Both the position numbers and the translations under genes were made by a program. Of a stretch of 64,000 nucleotides of DNA, positions 50,041-61,999 are shown piece by piece; within the stretch, counting starts at the first letter, position 1; every line of letters begins with the position of its first letter. The DNA is taken from assembly GCA_963995525.1 (NCBI GenBank), contig OZ023210.1, positions 63,091,826 to 63,155,825 on the forward strand, written 5' to 3'. The notes under the pieces were generated by a model. The model made no database searches and was not told the origin of the DNA. It saw nothing but the letters and a program-made list of their open reading frames with translations. Source of the stretch: Escarpia spicata. Taxonomy: Eukaryota > Annelida > Polychaeta > Sabellida > Siboglinidae.

Positions 50041-50508
50041 TAATTGTCGTTCGTTGTTTTCACCGCGTTTCATCGCTATGACAACGACTACGGTCTGAAA
50101 GAATATCATCGGAGGAGGAATTGTATACACCACCATCATCGTCACTATAATAATATGTATGGCTATCGTAGCCATCATCGTCGTTGCTGTCACTATCGTA
50201 ACCTCTGTCATAGTCACCAAGACCAAAACTACCCGCGATATAAACATTAATTCATTGTCATAGTCTTTTTTTATCAAAGCTTCCCCGTCGCAGTTTCCAG
50301 TGTTCTTGGTATATCTGCTGCACTCTTGTCTTGTTTTATATTACTTTGTTTACTTACGTTACTATACACTGTATATGTGAACTAACATATGTTTGCATTG
50401 GTGTAAAGTATACATTGCAAAATTATATATATAATATTATATATATATATATTATATATATATATATATATAATATATATATATATATATTCGTAAGGTT
50501 TCCAGGAT

Positions 50509-50543
<35 letters not shown>

Positions 50544-51177
50544 CCTATGTGTGAACTATCATATGTTGGCATTGGTATACTGGATGCTACATCGTCAACA
50601 TATTACGAAATTATTTATACTGAAATTACCCATTTCCATGCAAAGTGCAAACAAATGTTTTGCGAGAAAGTGAACCAACCGTCGGTTCGTATAATACATA
50701 TTACTGCTGCTTCGTGCACCACCTAACATTTAAATCTTTTTTGTAAACCAAAATAAATTATAAATCAAGCTACCACACTATTTCTGAGAACTGCCTACGT
50801 CGATCTTCGACTGAACAGCTGTTTATTTTGGCCGTTTGAGAGCAGAGATTTATTATCAGCGAATTACTGAATGCACACGATATGACCTGGGAGTGTGTAT
50901 ACGGTTACTAAATAAAGAGACAAGCATATTGCAGCCATGTCAGTTTATTTTTATGCCGCCTGGATGCAGTCGATAATGTTATACCCACGTCCGTTTCCAG
51001 ACTGTTGACTAATCTAACGCAATACGTTTCCTCGTACGTTTGTGATCCTTTCGATCTGTTTAGAATATATAATATTGTATTTCTGTTGGCTGCAATCTAG
51101 AGCACCACGCAATGTAGAATGTAGTAATATGCGGCTGATGTAAAGGAAACATTAGTCAGGTTCACAATGTTAACATT
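50041..51177 (+). other. Continuation of GPCR intron with (AT)n microsatellites
   Basis: (AT)n runs at about 50426-50490 and 50512-50542. No exon was recognised. A hydrophobic frame at 50110-50230 is discussed under rejected items. Confidence 0.5.
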
Positions 51178-53110
51178 TGTATTTTCGTTCATTTGTTTTT
51201 TAGATTTGCAATCCTATAAATTTTTGGAAACGTTATGATATAGTGAATCTGAAAACCAACGTTTACATTTTTTAAAGGTGTATATGGCGGCGATCTTGGA
51301 TTTTTTAATGGTGGACCCTGAAAATCTGTATTTCTCAATATCTCAGCTGCTAAGCCACCCAGCCTTTTGATTTTGATGGCTAAACTTACATATTGAGGGG
51401 CAAGGAATCCAATGGGATCAATTACAATCACCTAAGCTTAATTAAATTACTGGTTTATGACAGTTATACATGTTATGACTGAATAATCTACATGTAGCAT
51501 AGCGTATGAACACATGCTTCGTTCACTTTTTTGAGATTTGCAAAACTATACATTTTTGGAAACGTTATGATATAATGAATCAGAAAACCAATGTTTACAT
51601 TTTAAAGGTATGTATGCCGGTCATCTTGGATTTTTAAAATGGTGGACACTGAAAAACTGTATTTCTCAATATCTCAATTGCTAAACCACTCAGCCATTTG
51701 ATTTCGGTAGCTAAACTTACATATTGAGGGGCAAGGAATCCAATAGGAGCAATTGCAATCACCTAAGCATAATTAAATAACTAATTTATGATAGTTATAT
51801 ATGTTATGACTGAATAACATACATGTAGCATAGCGAGAATGAGAATTAGCATAGCATAGAGAATGAGAATTAGCATAGTAAAGAGAATGAGAATTAGCAT
51901 AGCGTATAAACACATGTGTACATTGGAAACAAGTATGTGCCTGTACTTTCATTTATTAACATATTTTAACCATCATACCAACATCACTACACAGTTGGGT
52001 GTATTTTATACATGTCTGGTTTGTTACAATCCTGTTGTGACCAGGTATTCTGCACTTTAGTCATCACTATCGTCATCGGATACACGATTTTCAAAGAGTG
52101 AATCATCGTCATTCTTACACTGTGTGCTACACTAGCAGAGGTATGTGCATTGTAAGCCCTTGCATGTGCAGGACCACCTCTATGATGAACAGTCTCCTTT
52201 GTATTGGCATCGAACCATCTCAATGATGGCCTTGGGTGCTGGAAGGGTGTCAGCTGTGGTTGGCGTGCAATGACAAGTCCAAGCTCATCCATATAATTGA
52301 GCAGTTGGCAACAACAGAAACTCACACCGATAACTCTCAGACAGCTACAAGCGAGACGCATGTTAATGTTCCAGGTGAAGGAGCTATGGACATGGCATTG
52401 GCTGAAGTCGATGATCCCCATCTAAGTAAGAATATTGCGGTCGTAGATGGCATAGTCGTTGTCCAGAGACTGACGAAGAAGAAAACAACCATGGCGACAA
52501 TGAAGGATCTCAGTGAATGTTTCATTAACAAAGTAATGGACATCACAAGAGGCTATGATTCATTGTCCCTCAATATGTAGGTTTAGCTATCAAAATCAAA
52601 AGGCTGAGCGGATTATCAGCTGAGATATTGAGAAATACAGTTTTTCAGTGTCCTCCATTTACACAATTCAAGAAGAATGCCGCCTTATATACTGTACCTT
52701 TAAAAATGTAAACATTGGTTTTCAGAGTAATTATACCATAAAGATTCCAAAAATATATAGTTTTGCAAATCTCACAAAGTGAACGAAATATATGTTTATA
52801 TGCTATGCTACATGTAGATTATTCAGTCATAACATGTATAACTGTCATAAACTAGTAATTGTATTATGCTTAGGTGATTGTAATTGATCCCATTGGATTC
52901 CTTGCCCTTCAAAATGTAGGTTTAGCCACCAAAATCAAAAGGCTGGGTGGATTAGAAATACAGATTTTCAGTGTCCACCATTTAAAAATCCAAGATGGCC
53001 GCCATATTTACCTTTAACAAAATGTAAATTGGTTTTCAGATTCACTATATCATAACGTTTCCAAAAATGTATAGGTTTGCAAATTTCCAAACAAAAATTA
53101 ACGAAAATAA
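51178..53110. mobile_element. Inverted-repeat element with doubled arms
   Basis: The left arm holds two direct copies (about 51190-51535 and 51536-51845) of a block with CTATAAATTTTTGGAAACGT, GGCTAAACTTACATATTGAG and TAGCATAGCGTATGAACACA. The right arm holds two inverted copies (about 52575-52800 and 52830-53100). The outer tips pair as ATTTTCGTTCATT at the left and its complement-like ATTTTCGTTAATT at the right. The middle (51850-52560) carries an open frame. Probably a non-autonomous or decayed DNA transposon; superfamily unknown. Confidence 0.7.
52236..52580 (+). pseudogene. Fragment of a transposon-associated ORF family inside the 51178-53110 element
   Basis: A 114-codon frame encodes MLEGCQLWLACNDKSKLIHI, then GEGAMDMALAEVDDPHLSKN and IAVVDGIVVVQRLTKKKTTM, then DLSECFINKVMDITRGYD. 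I recall similar VVDGMxVVQ-x-LTKKP and FxxxxxxxTRGYD strings in the same broad group of multicopy uncharacterised invertebrate ORFs as the one at 24335-26041, in the part before the IxVFDxY motif. The frame ends at the repeat arm, so it is truncated. Identification is from memory and weak. Confidence 0.4.
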
Positions 53111-53655
53111 ATAACAAACCTTACTACGTGCAGTTTGTTTATTATTGAATAAACCGCGGAATGCTGATGATACTTATCCAGATATTTCTGAGATAATTAC
53201 TAAGGAAACATTTCATTCGTTGGTGCGGGGCCTGTGACATGTTACAATTATACCATTATTCAGGTTTTATTCAATGGCTAACGGGACTATTTGGCAAGGA
53301 CATTTCGCAAAGGGCTGGATCAATAATATTGCGGCATGAGGACTCTGCCATTGGCCAACCTCACGCGATAGTCAAACACAGAATGCTGTATAAATCAGAT
53401 AAAAAATAAATGGGATGGGACGACTATATAAAGAGAGGTGGTAGGAAGACGCACTAAGGAGGAACTAACTGGGAGCAGTGTCACAACAAAAGGAACAGAC
53501 AGTGCAGGATCTAAACCTCACTCCCGTTTGAAGGGAACGCAGCGAAGAACATATTCCAACAAGAATCAACAAAGCAAGCGGAGAACGATTTAGAAGTTGT
53601 TCTTTTTTTAAGGCGGTACGGCTAAAAAAACATTTTTTTTAGAAATTATAGCACT
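53111..53655. other. Spacer before the 49-bp minisatellite
   Basis: No gene recognised. A TATA-like CTATATAAAGAGAGG lies at about 53424-53438, which could be a core promoter of an unrecognised element. Confidence 0.35.
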
Positions 53656-54145
53656 GTGTCAACGACGACCAGGGGAGGACCTGAAGTAGAGCTCAATGGG
53701 TCGTGTGTCAACGACGACCAGGGGAGGACCTGAAGTAGAGCTCAATGGGTCGTGTGTCAACGACAACCAGGGGAGGACCTGAAGTAGAGCTCAATGGTTC
53801 GTGTGTCAACGACGACCAGGGGAGGACCTGAAGTAGAGCTCTATGGGTCGTGTGTCAACGACGACCAGGGGAGGACCTGAAGTAGAGCTCTATGGGTCGT
53901 GTGTCAACGACGACCAGGGGAGGACCTGAAGTAGAGCTCAATGGGTCGTGTGTCAACGACGACCAGGGGAGGACCTGAAGTAGAGCTCTATGGGTCGTGT
54001 GTCAACGACGACCAGGGGAGGACCTGAAGTAGAGCTCAATGGGTCGTGTGTCAACGACAACCAGGGGAGGACCTGAAGCAGAGCTCAATGGGTCGTGTGT
54101 CAACGACGACCAGGGGAGGACCTGAAGTAGAGCTCAATGGGTCGG
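53656..54145. repeat. 49-bp minisatellite, 10 copies
   Basis: Each unit contains GTGTCAACGACGACCAGGGG and AGGACCTGAAGTAGAGCTC and repeats every 49 bp with a few substitutions (CTCTATG/CTCAATG; GACAACC/GACGACC). The array ends directly before an RTE remnant. Confidence 0.97.
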
Positions 54146-54179
54146 TTATAGGCGTTATCATTACAGTGCGTCAGTAACA

Positions 54180-54900
54180 TTAGCCAGACTGGATGCACCT
54201 GCTACTGCCGTCTCGACACACGTGCGATTGCGGACTGAACGACAAACAGAACACGTTGCCATACCGGCGTCGTGTAACAGATACATCGTGTTACTACGCT
54301 GCATTTTTATTTTATTTTCTATTGCACATTTCGATGGTGACCTTCCAGCACTCGTCTAGTTCGTCCCTCCACCGTCCCGCCAGTCTTCCTCTAAGTTGTG
54401 ATACGTGATGCCCATCGGTTATCTCGTAGCCCGCTGATGTGCCCCGCCCAGGTTCACTTATTTTTTCTGATTTGTACTATCGCGTCTATGACCTTTGTCT
54501 TCTCTCTTACCCAGATGTTTGTTTAACATACTTTTTTCCATCTTTGTTTGTGCGGCTGCTAGCTAGTTCTTTGTCTGGATGGTGATTGCCAATGTTTCCG
54601 CGCTGTATGTCATCTCTGGAAGTACGCATGAGTTGTAGACTTGTCTCTTCAAGCAGGTTCCAAAGTTACCCTTGAATATGTCGCGGTGTTTGGCGAATGC
54701 TGTCCAGCCGGCGGTGATTCTTCTATGAATCTCCTTGTCTTGGCTTTTGTCTCTGATAGACGTAGCTTTCGACGTTCTCTATCTGCGTCTTGTTGGTCTA
54801 TATTGGTGTGTCATTTTTTAGCATCACTTTTGTCTTCGAAATGTTCATCTTCAGACCTTGTATATCACGTTCAACCTGTGACTGTGCGAACAATGCACCA
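54180..54900 (-). pseudogene. RTE-like LINE, 3' half of a split copy
   Basis: Minus-strand frames give GLKMNISKTKVMLKNDTPI near 54850, then ENVESYVY, later YEITDGHHVSQLRGRLAGRW and RDELDECWKVTIEMCNRK: the thumb and C-terminal end of an RTE-type polyprotein. Stops and shifts are frequent. Its upstream half is at 57600-58140 in the same orientation, separated by about 2.7 kb of other LINE sequence. Confidence 0.7.
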
Positions 54901-55289
54901 GTGTATGTTACCTGGCTATCATCGGGCACTATCTTCTTGTATAAATGTGCAAACAATGCATCAACGCCAGAGCGTTATCTGGCTATCATCAGGTATTTTT
55001 TTATTGAAACGAACTACGTCTAAATGGAAAGTCACTTGCATAATGTATGAATGTTTTTATATTATTATTATGATTTTTTGTTTAAAAAAAATTTCTCAAA
55101 TGTTCAATTACACATTTTTACTTCTCTTAATTATAATAAGTTTATAATGCACTATTGGGGGAGCATGCGACATCTCCTTTAAATGTACTATTCAGACGCA
55201 TGCGCGTTATATACGTTTTATATATGATTTTGTCAAAATGTGTTTTTGTTAACAGTTAGTCTTGTCATGCTGTTTAATTTGATTAATTT

Positions 55290-56420
55290 GACAAGCAATG
55301 TTTTATTTTAAATATGATCAATACTGAACGTGTCAACTGAATCATGTTTTAAGAATAGATGCAAATGATGAAGATAGTGAATTAAATCTAATTCACCAGT
55401 CAATATATTTTAATGATGACGACTTAATTAATCACATAAAAAACAAACAGGACACATTTACAATATTACGTCTATACTGCCAATGTCTAAACGCAAAAAT
55501 TAACGAAATTGTTATTAAGCTAGACATACTTAGAAACAATAATGGTAAAATCAACGCTCTTTGTTTACAAGAAACGTGGCTTAAGGATGATTCTGATACC
55601 TCTTTATTACAAATTGATGGTTACAATTTAATATCACAAGGCATAATATGTAGTGGTCACTCTAGCCTAGCAATATATCTTGATACAAATTACAACTATA
55701 AATAGTTATATATTTATACAAAGTCAAATATATGGGAAGGACAGTTTATTGAAATAACATCGAACAGTGTCAAGAAAAAAATCATCCTTGGAAATATATA
55801 CCGACCTCCTAGAGATGTCATTGAGAATTACCAAACATTCATAGAAGAATTAAGCCAAAGTTAGATAATCTGCAAAACCTAACTGGGGAAGTAACACTAG
55901 CAGTAGATTATAATATTGATCTACTGAAAATAAAAGAAAAAAACATAATATGTGAATATTTTGATACAATCACAGCCCATGGTTTCTTTCCTAAAATTAC
56001 TTTACCAACATGTTTTTCAAATACTAACTGCACGCTCATTGATCATTTTCTATGCAAACTCTCAAAAGATCTTTTTAAATCAACAGCCGGTATTTTAATC
56101 AGCAGCATGTCTGATCACTTTCCGTATTTCATATGCCTTGATTGCAATGCAACGGTTACAGATGTCCCTAAATTTATCAGAATTAGACAACAAAATACTG
56201 ACAGCCTTGAACATTTTAAAATAGAATTGATGCATTCAAATATTTATAATAAACTAAACAAGGATAGAGATACTAATCCCAACGACAATTACAACCTCCT
56301 TGATGAAACTATTACTACTGCTGTGGATAAATTCTTACCTATTAAAGTCATTAAATATCACAAACACAAAAAGTCATGTTGGATTACACAAGGTCGGGTT
56401 TATGGAAAACCATTCTACTT
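55290..56420 (+). pseudogene. LINE endonuclease (EEP-type) domain relic
   Basis: Plus-strand frames give the apurinic-like endonuclease of a CR1/jockey-type ORF2: CQCLNAKINEIVIKLDIL, INALCLQETWLKDD (the QETW block), QFIEITSNSVKKKIILGNIY-RPP, then LIDHFLCK and ILISSMSDHFPYFICL (the SDHFP block holding catalytic Asp and His). Interrupted by several stops (near 55703, 55865) and frameshifts. Confidence 0.8.
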
Positions 56421-56629
56421 GCCACTCTAGAAATAATAGGCAGAGGTGTCCAACAACTTGACCAATCAGCAACTCCAGTAAACATATACGTAGACGTTTC
56501 TAAAGCCCAACATTAGAAAATTAAGTACAAACAAATGATGTGGAAATCATATAGGCGTACTGGAAATGACGAATACTACAACATTTATAAAGAACCACTA
56601 AACCAAGCTACAACTGAAATTAAAAATTT

Positions 56630-57330
56630 TGAGTGGGGTACCACAGGGGTCAGTACTGGGACCTATATTATTCGTAATATATATCAACGATATAAGCAAG
56701 GTGTTGAAATTTGCGGATGATACCAAATTGTTTCGAGGATTAAACGTGATGAAGATAGACATCATTTACAAGATGATCTTGATAGGTTGATAAAATGGTC
56801 TGAAAATGGCAAATGTTGTTCAATTTTGGGAAATGTAAATGCCTCCACACAGGACATGGGAAGGATGAGGTAGGATATACAATGGGAGGTTCTGTACTAA
56901 GTTAGTTAGGCCTCATTTATAATATTGTATTCAAGTGTGGAGGCCATTTCACAGGAAGGACATAAATATGCTAGAAAGAGTACAGAGGAGAGTAACTAAA
57001 ATGATACAAAAACTGAGGGATGTTAGTTACGAAATACGCCTAACAATGTGGTTTAACAACATTAGAGACTAGGAGATTGAGAGGAGATCACATAGAAATG
57101 TTTAAAATATTGAATGGTTATGAAAATATTGATAGAAATATTTTTCTCAGTTAAGAAAGATAGAAGGACTAGAGGACAGTGTAGATTAAATAATAGAAAG
57201 TTCTCAGTCACACAAAGGACTGTAAATGAATGGAACAGATTATCTCCTGATTGTGTTGGTGCTAGTAGCGTGAATATGTTTAAAACTAAAATTGACACAT
57301 ACCGTAAAAGGGCGGGATACACGTAGATCA
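56630..57330 (+). pseudogene. CR1/Rex-like RT C-terminal part
   Basis: Frames in order: [33 protein letters not shown], then (frameshifted) LVRPHLYYCIQVWRPFHRKD, MLERVQRRVTKMIQKLRDVS, VFKILNGYENIDRNIFFSV-like text, and QRTVNEWNRLSPDCVGASSV-NMFKTKID. The 3' end of ORF2 is at about 57325 (RRAGYT-like RKRAGYT then stop). Because motifs differ in spacing and frame, it may be a different LINE from the endonuclease at 55290. Confidence 0.8.
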
Positions 57331-57469
57331 AAAGTATTGGACTCTCGATGAGCCAAAAGGCTTCCTTGTCCACCTGCCATCTGAAGTTAATTTTCTGGAT
57401 GGCAATCTTGTTAAATCTTGTTAAATTGTAAGCAATATGTTGAAATTGGCGATTACAAGCTGCCATAAA

Positions 57470-57620
57470 CACTAGTGTCCCACAAGGGTCTATTTTAGGA
57501 CACATTCTATTTATTATATATATTAATGACATGATATTTTCAAGTGATCATTTTAAATTCCTAATGTATGCAGACGACACCACTCTTTGTAGTACATTGA
57601 ATAAATTCCAATCTCCGGAT
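57470..57620 (+). pseudogene. Small LINE RT fragment
   Basis: [20 protein letters not shown] then [19 protein letters not shown]: the two central RT motifs of another CR1/jockey-type copy, cut off just after. Confidence 0.8.
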
Positions 57621-58140
57621 GGCCAAGTCCAAAATCAAGAACAGCTTGGGAGATATGGTGTCACCCTGTCGTACTCCTCTCTTGATGTTGACTTTGTTGC
57701 TCTTTTTGTGTAGGTGGACTGTCATCGAGCTGTTGGTGTAGATGTCTATCAGTGTAAGAGTTCGATGTAGACGTCTTCTATTCCCTGTTCTTGACGGCAG
57801 GTCAGTGTGCTTGAGTTTGCACCGAGTCGAATTAAAACCTTCTCGTAGTCGACGAAAGCGATGCAGAGTGGGGTATTATATACGCGGCACTTCTCTTTCA
57901 GTTGGTTTACGACGTGTATGTGGTCTGTCGTTCAGTACCTGCTTCTGAATCCTGCTTTCTCTCATTGTCGAGTGTCTTCTCTAGCCTATTCGTTAGTATC
58001 TTTGTGAGTAATTTGTAGATGTTTGATAACAAACAAATCGGTCTGTAGTTCTTTAAGTCTTTCTTATTTCCCTTCTTGAAGATTATCACCATCTTTGCGT
58101 GCTTCCATGCGGTGTCGTCTTTCTGATAAGAACTTAGTAT
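57600..58140 (-). pseudogene. RTE-like LINE, 5' half of a split copy (RT core)
   Basis: Minus-strand frames give MVIIFKKGNKKDLKNYRPIC, LLSNIYKLLTKILTNRLEKT-LD, then in other frames TTDHIHVVNQLKEK, CIAFVDYEKV and [13 protein letters not shown] near 57640, the RT motifs of an RTE-type element. The part with the FADD block is missing, at the junction with the inserted LINE DNA. The continuation is at 54900-54180. Confidence 0.75.
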
Positions 58141-59489
58141 ACAGATTAGCCAGTGTATTCGGGATGGTATCTTCTCCTGCTTTTAAAATTTCAATGTTTA
58201 CATGGTCGTGGCCATGTAAACTTTGAAAATAAGAAATTATATAAATAAATAAATAAATATCAGGTCATTTATATTAACAAGTCATTGCTGCCTATCTTAC
58301 AAAAAAGGGTCTTTAACGCCAGCATGAAAGCAGCATTATAGGAGTTCTCTTATGTGACTGCGATTCAAGGCTTTCCGCTATGTCGACCCACCTACTCAGA
58401 AACAGCGACGTCCATAACGCTCGCCGTGTTATCTCGGGATTATCAGCACGCTCTGGTCGGCGGATCGCACTAATCGGGTCGACGAGCACGGATTATCAGA
58501 TATTAATGAAGACAGACATAAACATGCGATATGACGATAAACTAGTCATAGAACGGTATTCGAAATGTTGTTTTCCAGCCCTGCGGCGTCTAAGTTGTGA
58601 CTCATGCTTAGTTTTCTTATGGCTAAATATCTTTCTCGAGCCATCGAGCTGGTGGAATGATAATATCATTATCTCACAAGAATGTGTGTGTGTTTCCAAA
58701 ATAATAGGACCAAGGTTGTCACTGCCATCTCGATTAGGCATATGAGAGTAATAACTAGAGGTCCGTGATCGTTATTGTCATTACGCGAGGGCTGAATTGA
58801 CATGTATGAAGTAAATACCTATATTACCATAGTTGGAAGAGATACATTTAAAAATGACATATGTGATACTAATAACTAAAGGACCATGGTCGTTATTGTC
58901 ATTCAGGAACAGAAACAACTTTTACAAAAATAACTAGAAACTATGGTCGTTATTGTCACACCGTAAGATATATGCCTACTTTTAAATGATATGATATAAA
59001 ATAAGTAACCAGAAGCCATGGTTGCTATTGATAACCCCAGAGCCGCTGTTGCAAATGTCACCCTGGACGGCTACACAAAACATATATAATTAACCAGAGG
59101 ACCGTGGCCGTCAACATTGTTCCACGAGAGGCACGTATTAAACAAATAATTAACCGATCACGGTCGCTACGATCAGCGCGGGCGAAGGACGACATACGCA
59201 CTACGTCATTTACACGATTACTCGGATTACGTCAACAATTAAATAATTAGTCGTGATGGTCGGCGTAATGTTAGTACATTAGTGGGCGTGTAAATAAATC
59301 TCGGAGACGGCGGCGTGCTTAATGTTTGGCTTATCTGACTGATTTGTTTTCGTTTATATTCGAATCCAGTGTCAGACAAAATAAGTACAATCACGAACTA
59401 TTGATTCCCCAGTGCACATTTCGTAAGGAAATGTTGATTCTAGCGAAGAAATAATGACTCTTATCACAACTACATGGCAATGTGAATAT
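58141..59489. other. Degenerate dispersed repeat region
   Basis: No gene. A loosely repeated motif (ACCATGGTCGTTATTGTCA and variants, often preceded by AACTA-AGG) occurs near 58755, 58885, 58945, 59015 and 59100, spaced about 65-130 bp. Confidence 0.5.
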
Positions 59490-60481
59490 ACTGCATTTTG
59501 CAAATATTGCGCAATAAGGTTAACCGCGCCGCTTCGAGATTTAAGTACAATTTTTACCAAACACAAATTGCAGCACTGAATGAATTAAGTTCCCACGATT
59601 GGTGGAAAAATATGAAAAAAATAATGGGACTTAAAACAAATTACAAACCATGCATGCAAGGTCTTGCTAACAAAACAACGAATGGTGATTGCGCGTTACT
59701 AGCCAGTAGAATGAAGGAGTTTTTGTATCTGTAAGTTAACATTTACCTCGTTTAAATAAGGGTCACAATATTCACAGTAAACTTAGAACGGCCAGATGAG
59801 TCTGTCATCAGTGCAATGACTACTTTCAAATCTTTACAGGATGTCAAGGTAAACAAGGCTACTGTGCCTGACAACATTCCTGCGTGGGTGTTAAGAAATC
59901 ACGCAAACGTCCTCGCTCCTCCATTAACTGCTATCTTTAACAAGTCTCTAAGAGAAGGAGTACTCCCTATGGAATGGAAAATGGCCAACATAATACCGTT
60001 ACCAAAACAACCCCACCTGTGTCGATTAAAAAATATATTATATCAATATCACTAACTACAATAGCTGCTAAGGTGTTTGAATCAATAATAATGAAATGGA
60101 TGAATGACACAATTGAAGGAGAAATTGATGCTAAGCAATTTGGTGGAATTAGTGGAACTTCCACAACAGACGTTCTTGTCGAAATGGTATGAGGCGACTA
60201 ATAAATTGGATTATTATGTCCGGGTTGTAATGCTAGATTTTAGAAAACGTTTGACCTCATTAATCATCATTTGTTACTAGAAAAGCTACAGTTGTATGGT
60301 TTGCCTTCACATATTATACGATGGATGGCAACATTTGTATTGGACAGAACTCAACAAGTAAAATTAGGCAATTAATATTCGCATTCTGGTCACCCCAATG
60401 GGGGAGTACCACAAGGAACATTGTCTGGACCTAAATGTTTCCTAGTCTACATAAATGATTTAGAAACGCCTGTTCCGTTAT
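59490..60481 (+). pseudogene. LINE (jockey/CR1-like), 5' segment of an interrupted copy
   Basis: Frames in order: LRNKVNRAASRFKYNFYQTQ, HDWWKNMKKIMGLKTNYKP, TVPDNIPAWVLRNHANVLAP, FNKSLREGVLPMEWKMANII-PLPK, then after a frameshift ISLTTIAAKVFESIIMKW, GTSTTDVLVEM, FDLINHHLLLEKLQLYGL and GVPQGTLSGPKCFLVYINDL. It stops at ETPVPL, directly before the FADD-type motif, where another LINE is inserted. The same copy resumes at about 62000. Confidence 0.8.
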
Positions 60482-61990
60482 AAAGGTATATAATAATAAT
60501 GACAAACTTCTATAGCGCCTAAATTCCCAGGAATCTGAGCTCAGAGGCGCAACATACAAAAATCATTGGGCAAAATCGTTAACAGGGACAAGCAAGAGTC
60601 GTCAGGGACCACCGTAAGTTAGGGTGGGAATGCAATTTCAAATAAATAAGTCTAGTTTTGTACGGAAGGTATTTATAGTCTCAGATGATTTTAAAGCGAT
60701 AGGGAGTTGATTGTGTTCTGGACAAGACAGTGAGCCAGATATGTTAATGCTTTGGTATCGCTCTGAAAAATATGAACTAAACCACCGAAGAGCCATGCCA
60801 GATATATCAACATGTCTATTAAGGCGATATAAAAGAATGTTGTGATCTATTGTATCAAAAGCAGCTGATAGATCTAGTAGGGTGAGAGCAGTCAATTTGC
60901 TATTATCCATATTGCATACAATGTCATTGTGTATTTTAAGAAGAGCCATCTCAGTTGAATGAAATCGCTTATATGCAGATTGTAGATCATTTGATAAATG
61001 CTGTGAATAAATGTGTTCATGGAGTCGATTTGCAACAACCTTCTCCAATACTTTCGACAGAAAATTAAGCTTTGAGATAGGACGGTAATTTTTAAGGCCA
61101 TTTTTGCACAGACTTTGTTTTTTAATAAGATGATTGACAAGAGCTTGCTTGAATTCGTGTGGAACAACACCATCCTGCATTGACATATTTGTAATATTTG
61201 TAATAGGATAAACCAGTTGATCAATGCAACTCTTCAGTAGAAATGTTGGAAAAGGGTCAAGACCACACGATTTGTTAGGACACTTTTGTATGATAGTGCG
61301 AACTTCACTTGTAGTTGGAGGTATAAACCATTGCAGTGTATTATCAACAATCGGCTGTTCAGTAAACTTGTAATCAACGTCATTAATAACAAAACGTGAT
61401 CGAATGTAAGCAAACTTTTCCGTGAAATATTTTGAAAAAATGCTGCATAATGTATCCACTGAAGAGGTATCAGGCAATACTTTTGGTTTCTCCCGATTAA
61501 GGACATTATTGAAGGATTTCCACATTTGGCAAGGTTTTTCAGATTTTTTTATATTAAATTCGTATAATAGTCTGATTTTGCTTTTGACATCATGTGGTTG
61601 CACAGATTAGTATAGCGGATCCGATCAAGGGATGAACGGGTACGTCGCCAAATTCTTTCAAGATATCGACTTGTACTATGTCTAGTGACATCCATGGTGA
61701 CGGTGGACGAACTTTTATTTTAATTTGGGGGGGGGGGGCATGTTTATCAAGAAGATTACTTAGTGTAACGTAATACTGGTTTACCAGCTCACACAATGTA
61801 GTTTTGGGATGAATTAAGAGATCTGAATTTACAAGGTCCTCACGAAGAATGTTTATATTAATGTCATGTATCGGTCGGAAAGTAAAACACTGTTGTGCTG
61901 GTCTCGACATAAATGACAGTACATTGTTTGAAGTATGCGATTGAAAGGGTGTATCTGTTATACAAGAATCGGTTGACGTTGCTGCTAGGT
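60482..61990 (-). mobile_element. CR1/L2 (Crack)-like LINE inserted in opposite orientation, with deleted RT core
   Basis: Minus-strand frames: VHLAATSTDSCITDTPFQSH, RPIHDININILREDLVNSDL, then (61603-60638) KPCQMWKSFNNVLNREKP, NKSCGLDPFPTFLLKSC, NYRPISKLNFLSKVLEKVVA and LTLLDLSAAFDTIDHNIL. After SGSLSCP the frame jumps straight to EHNQLPIALKSSETINTF, the normal C-terminus; the GVPQGS and YADD blocks are gone although the frame stays open. The 3' end (60482-60640) has a GCGCTATAGAAGTTTGTCAT-type tail followed by TTATTATTA on the minus strand. Confidence 0.85.
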
Positions 61991-61999
61991 GAACAGAAC

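Noticed and set aside
49101..50063. 320-codon His/Asn-rich frame on the minus strand
   Set aside because: It is the antisense of the GPCR exon and its 30-bp minisatellite.
50110..50235. Hydrophobic frame (IVYTTIIVTIIICMAIVAII) that could be a GPCR membrane helix
   Set aside because: It is ATC/GTC-rich low-complexity DNA without recognisable receptor motifs or splice sites, and no DRY exon precedes it.
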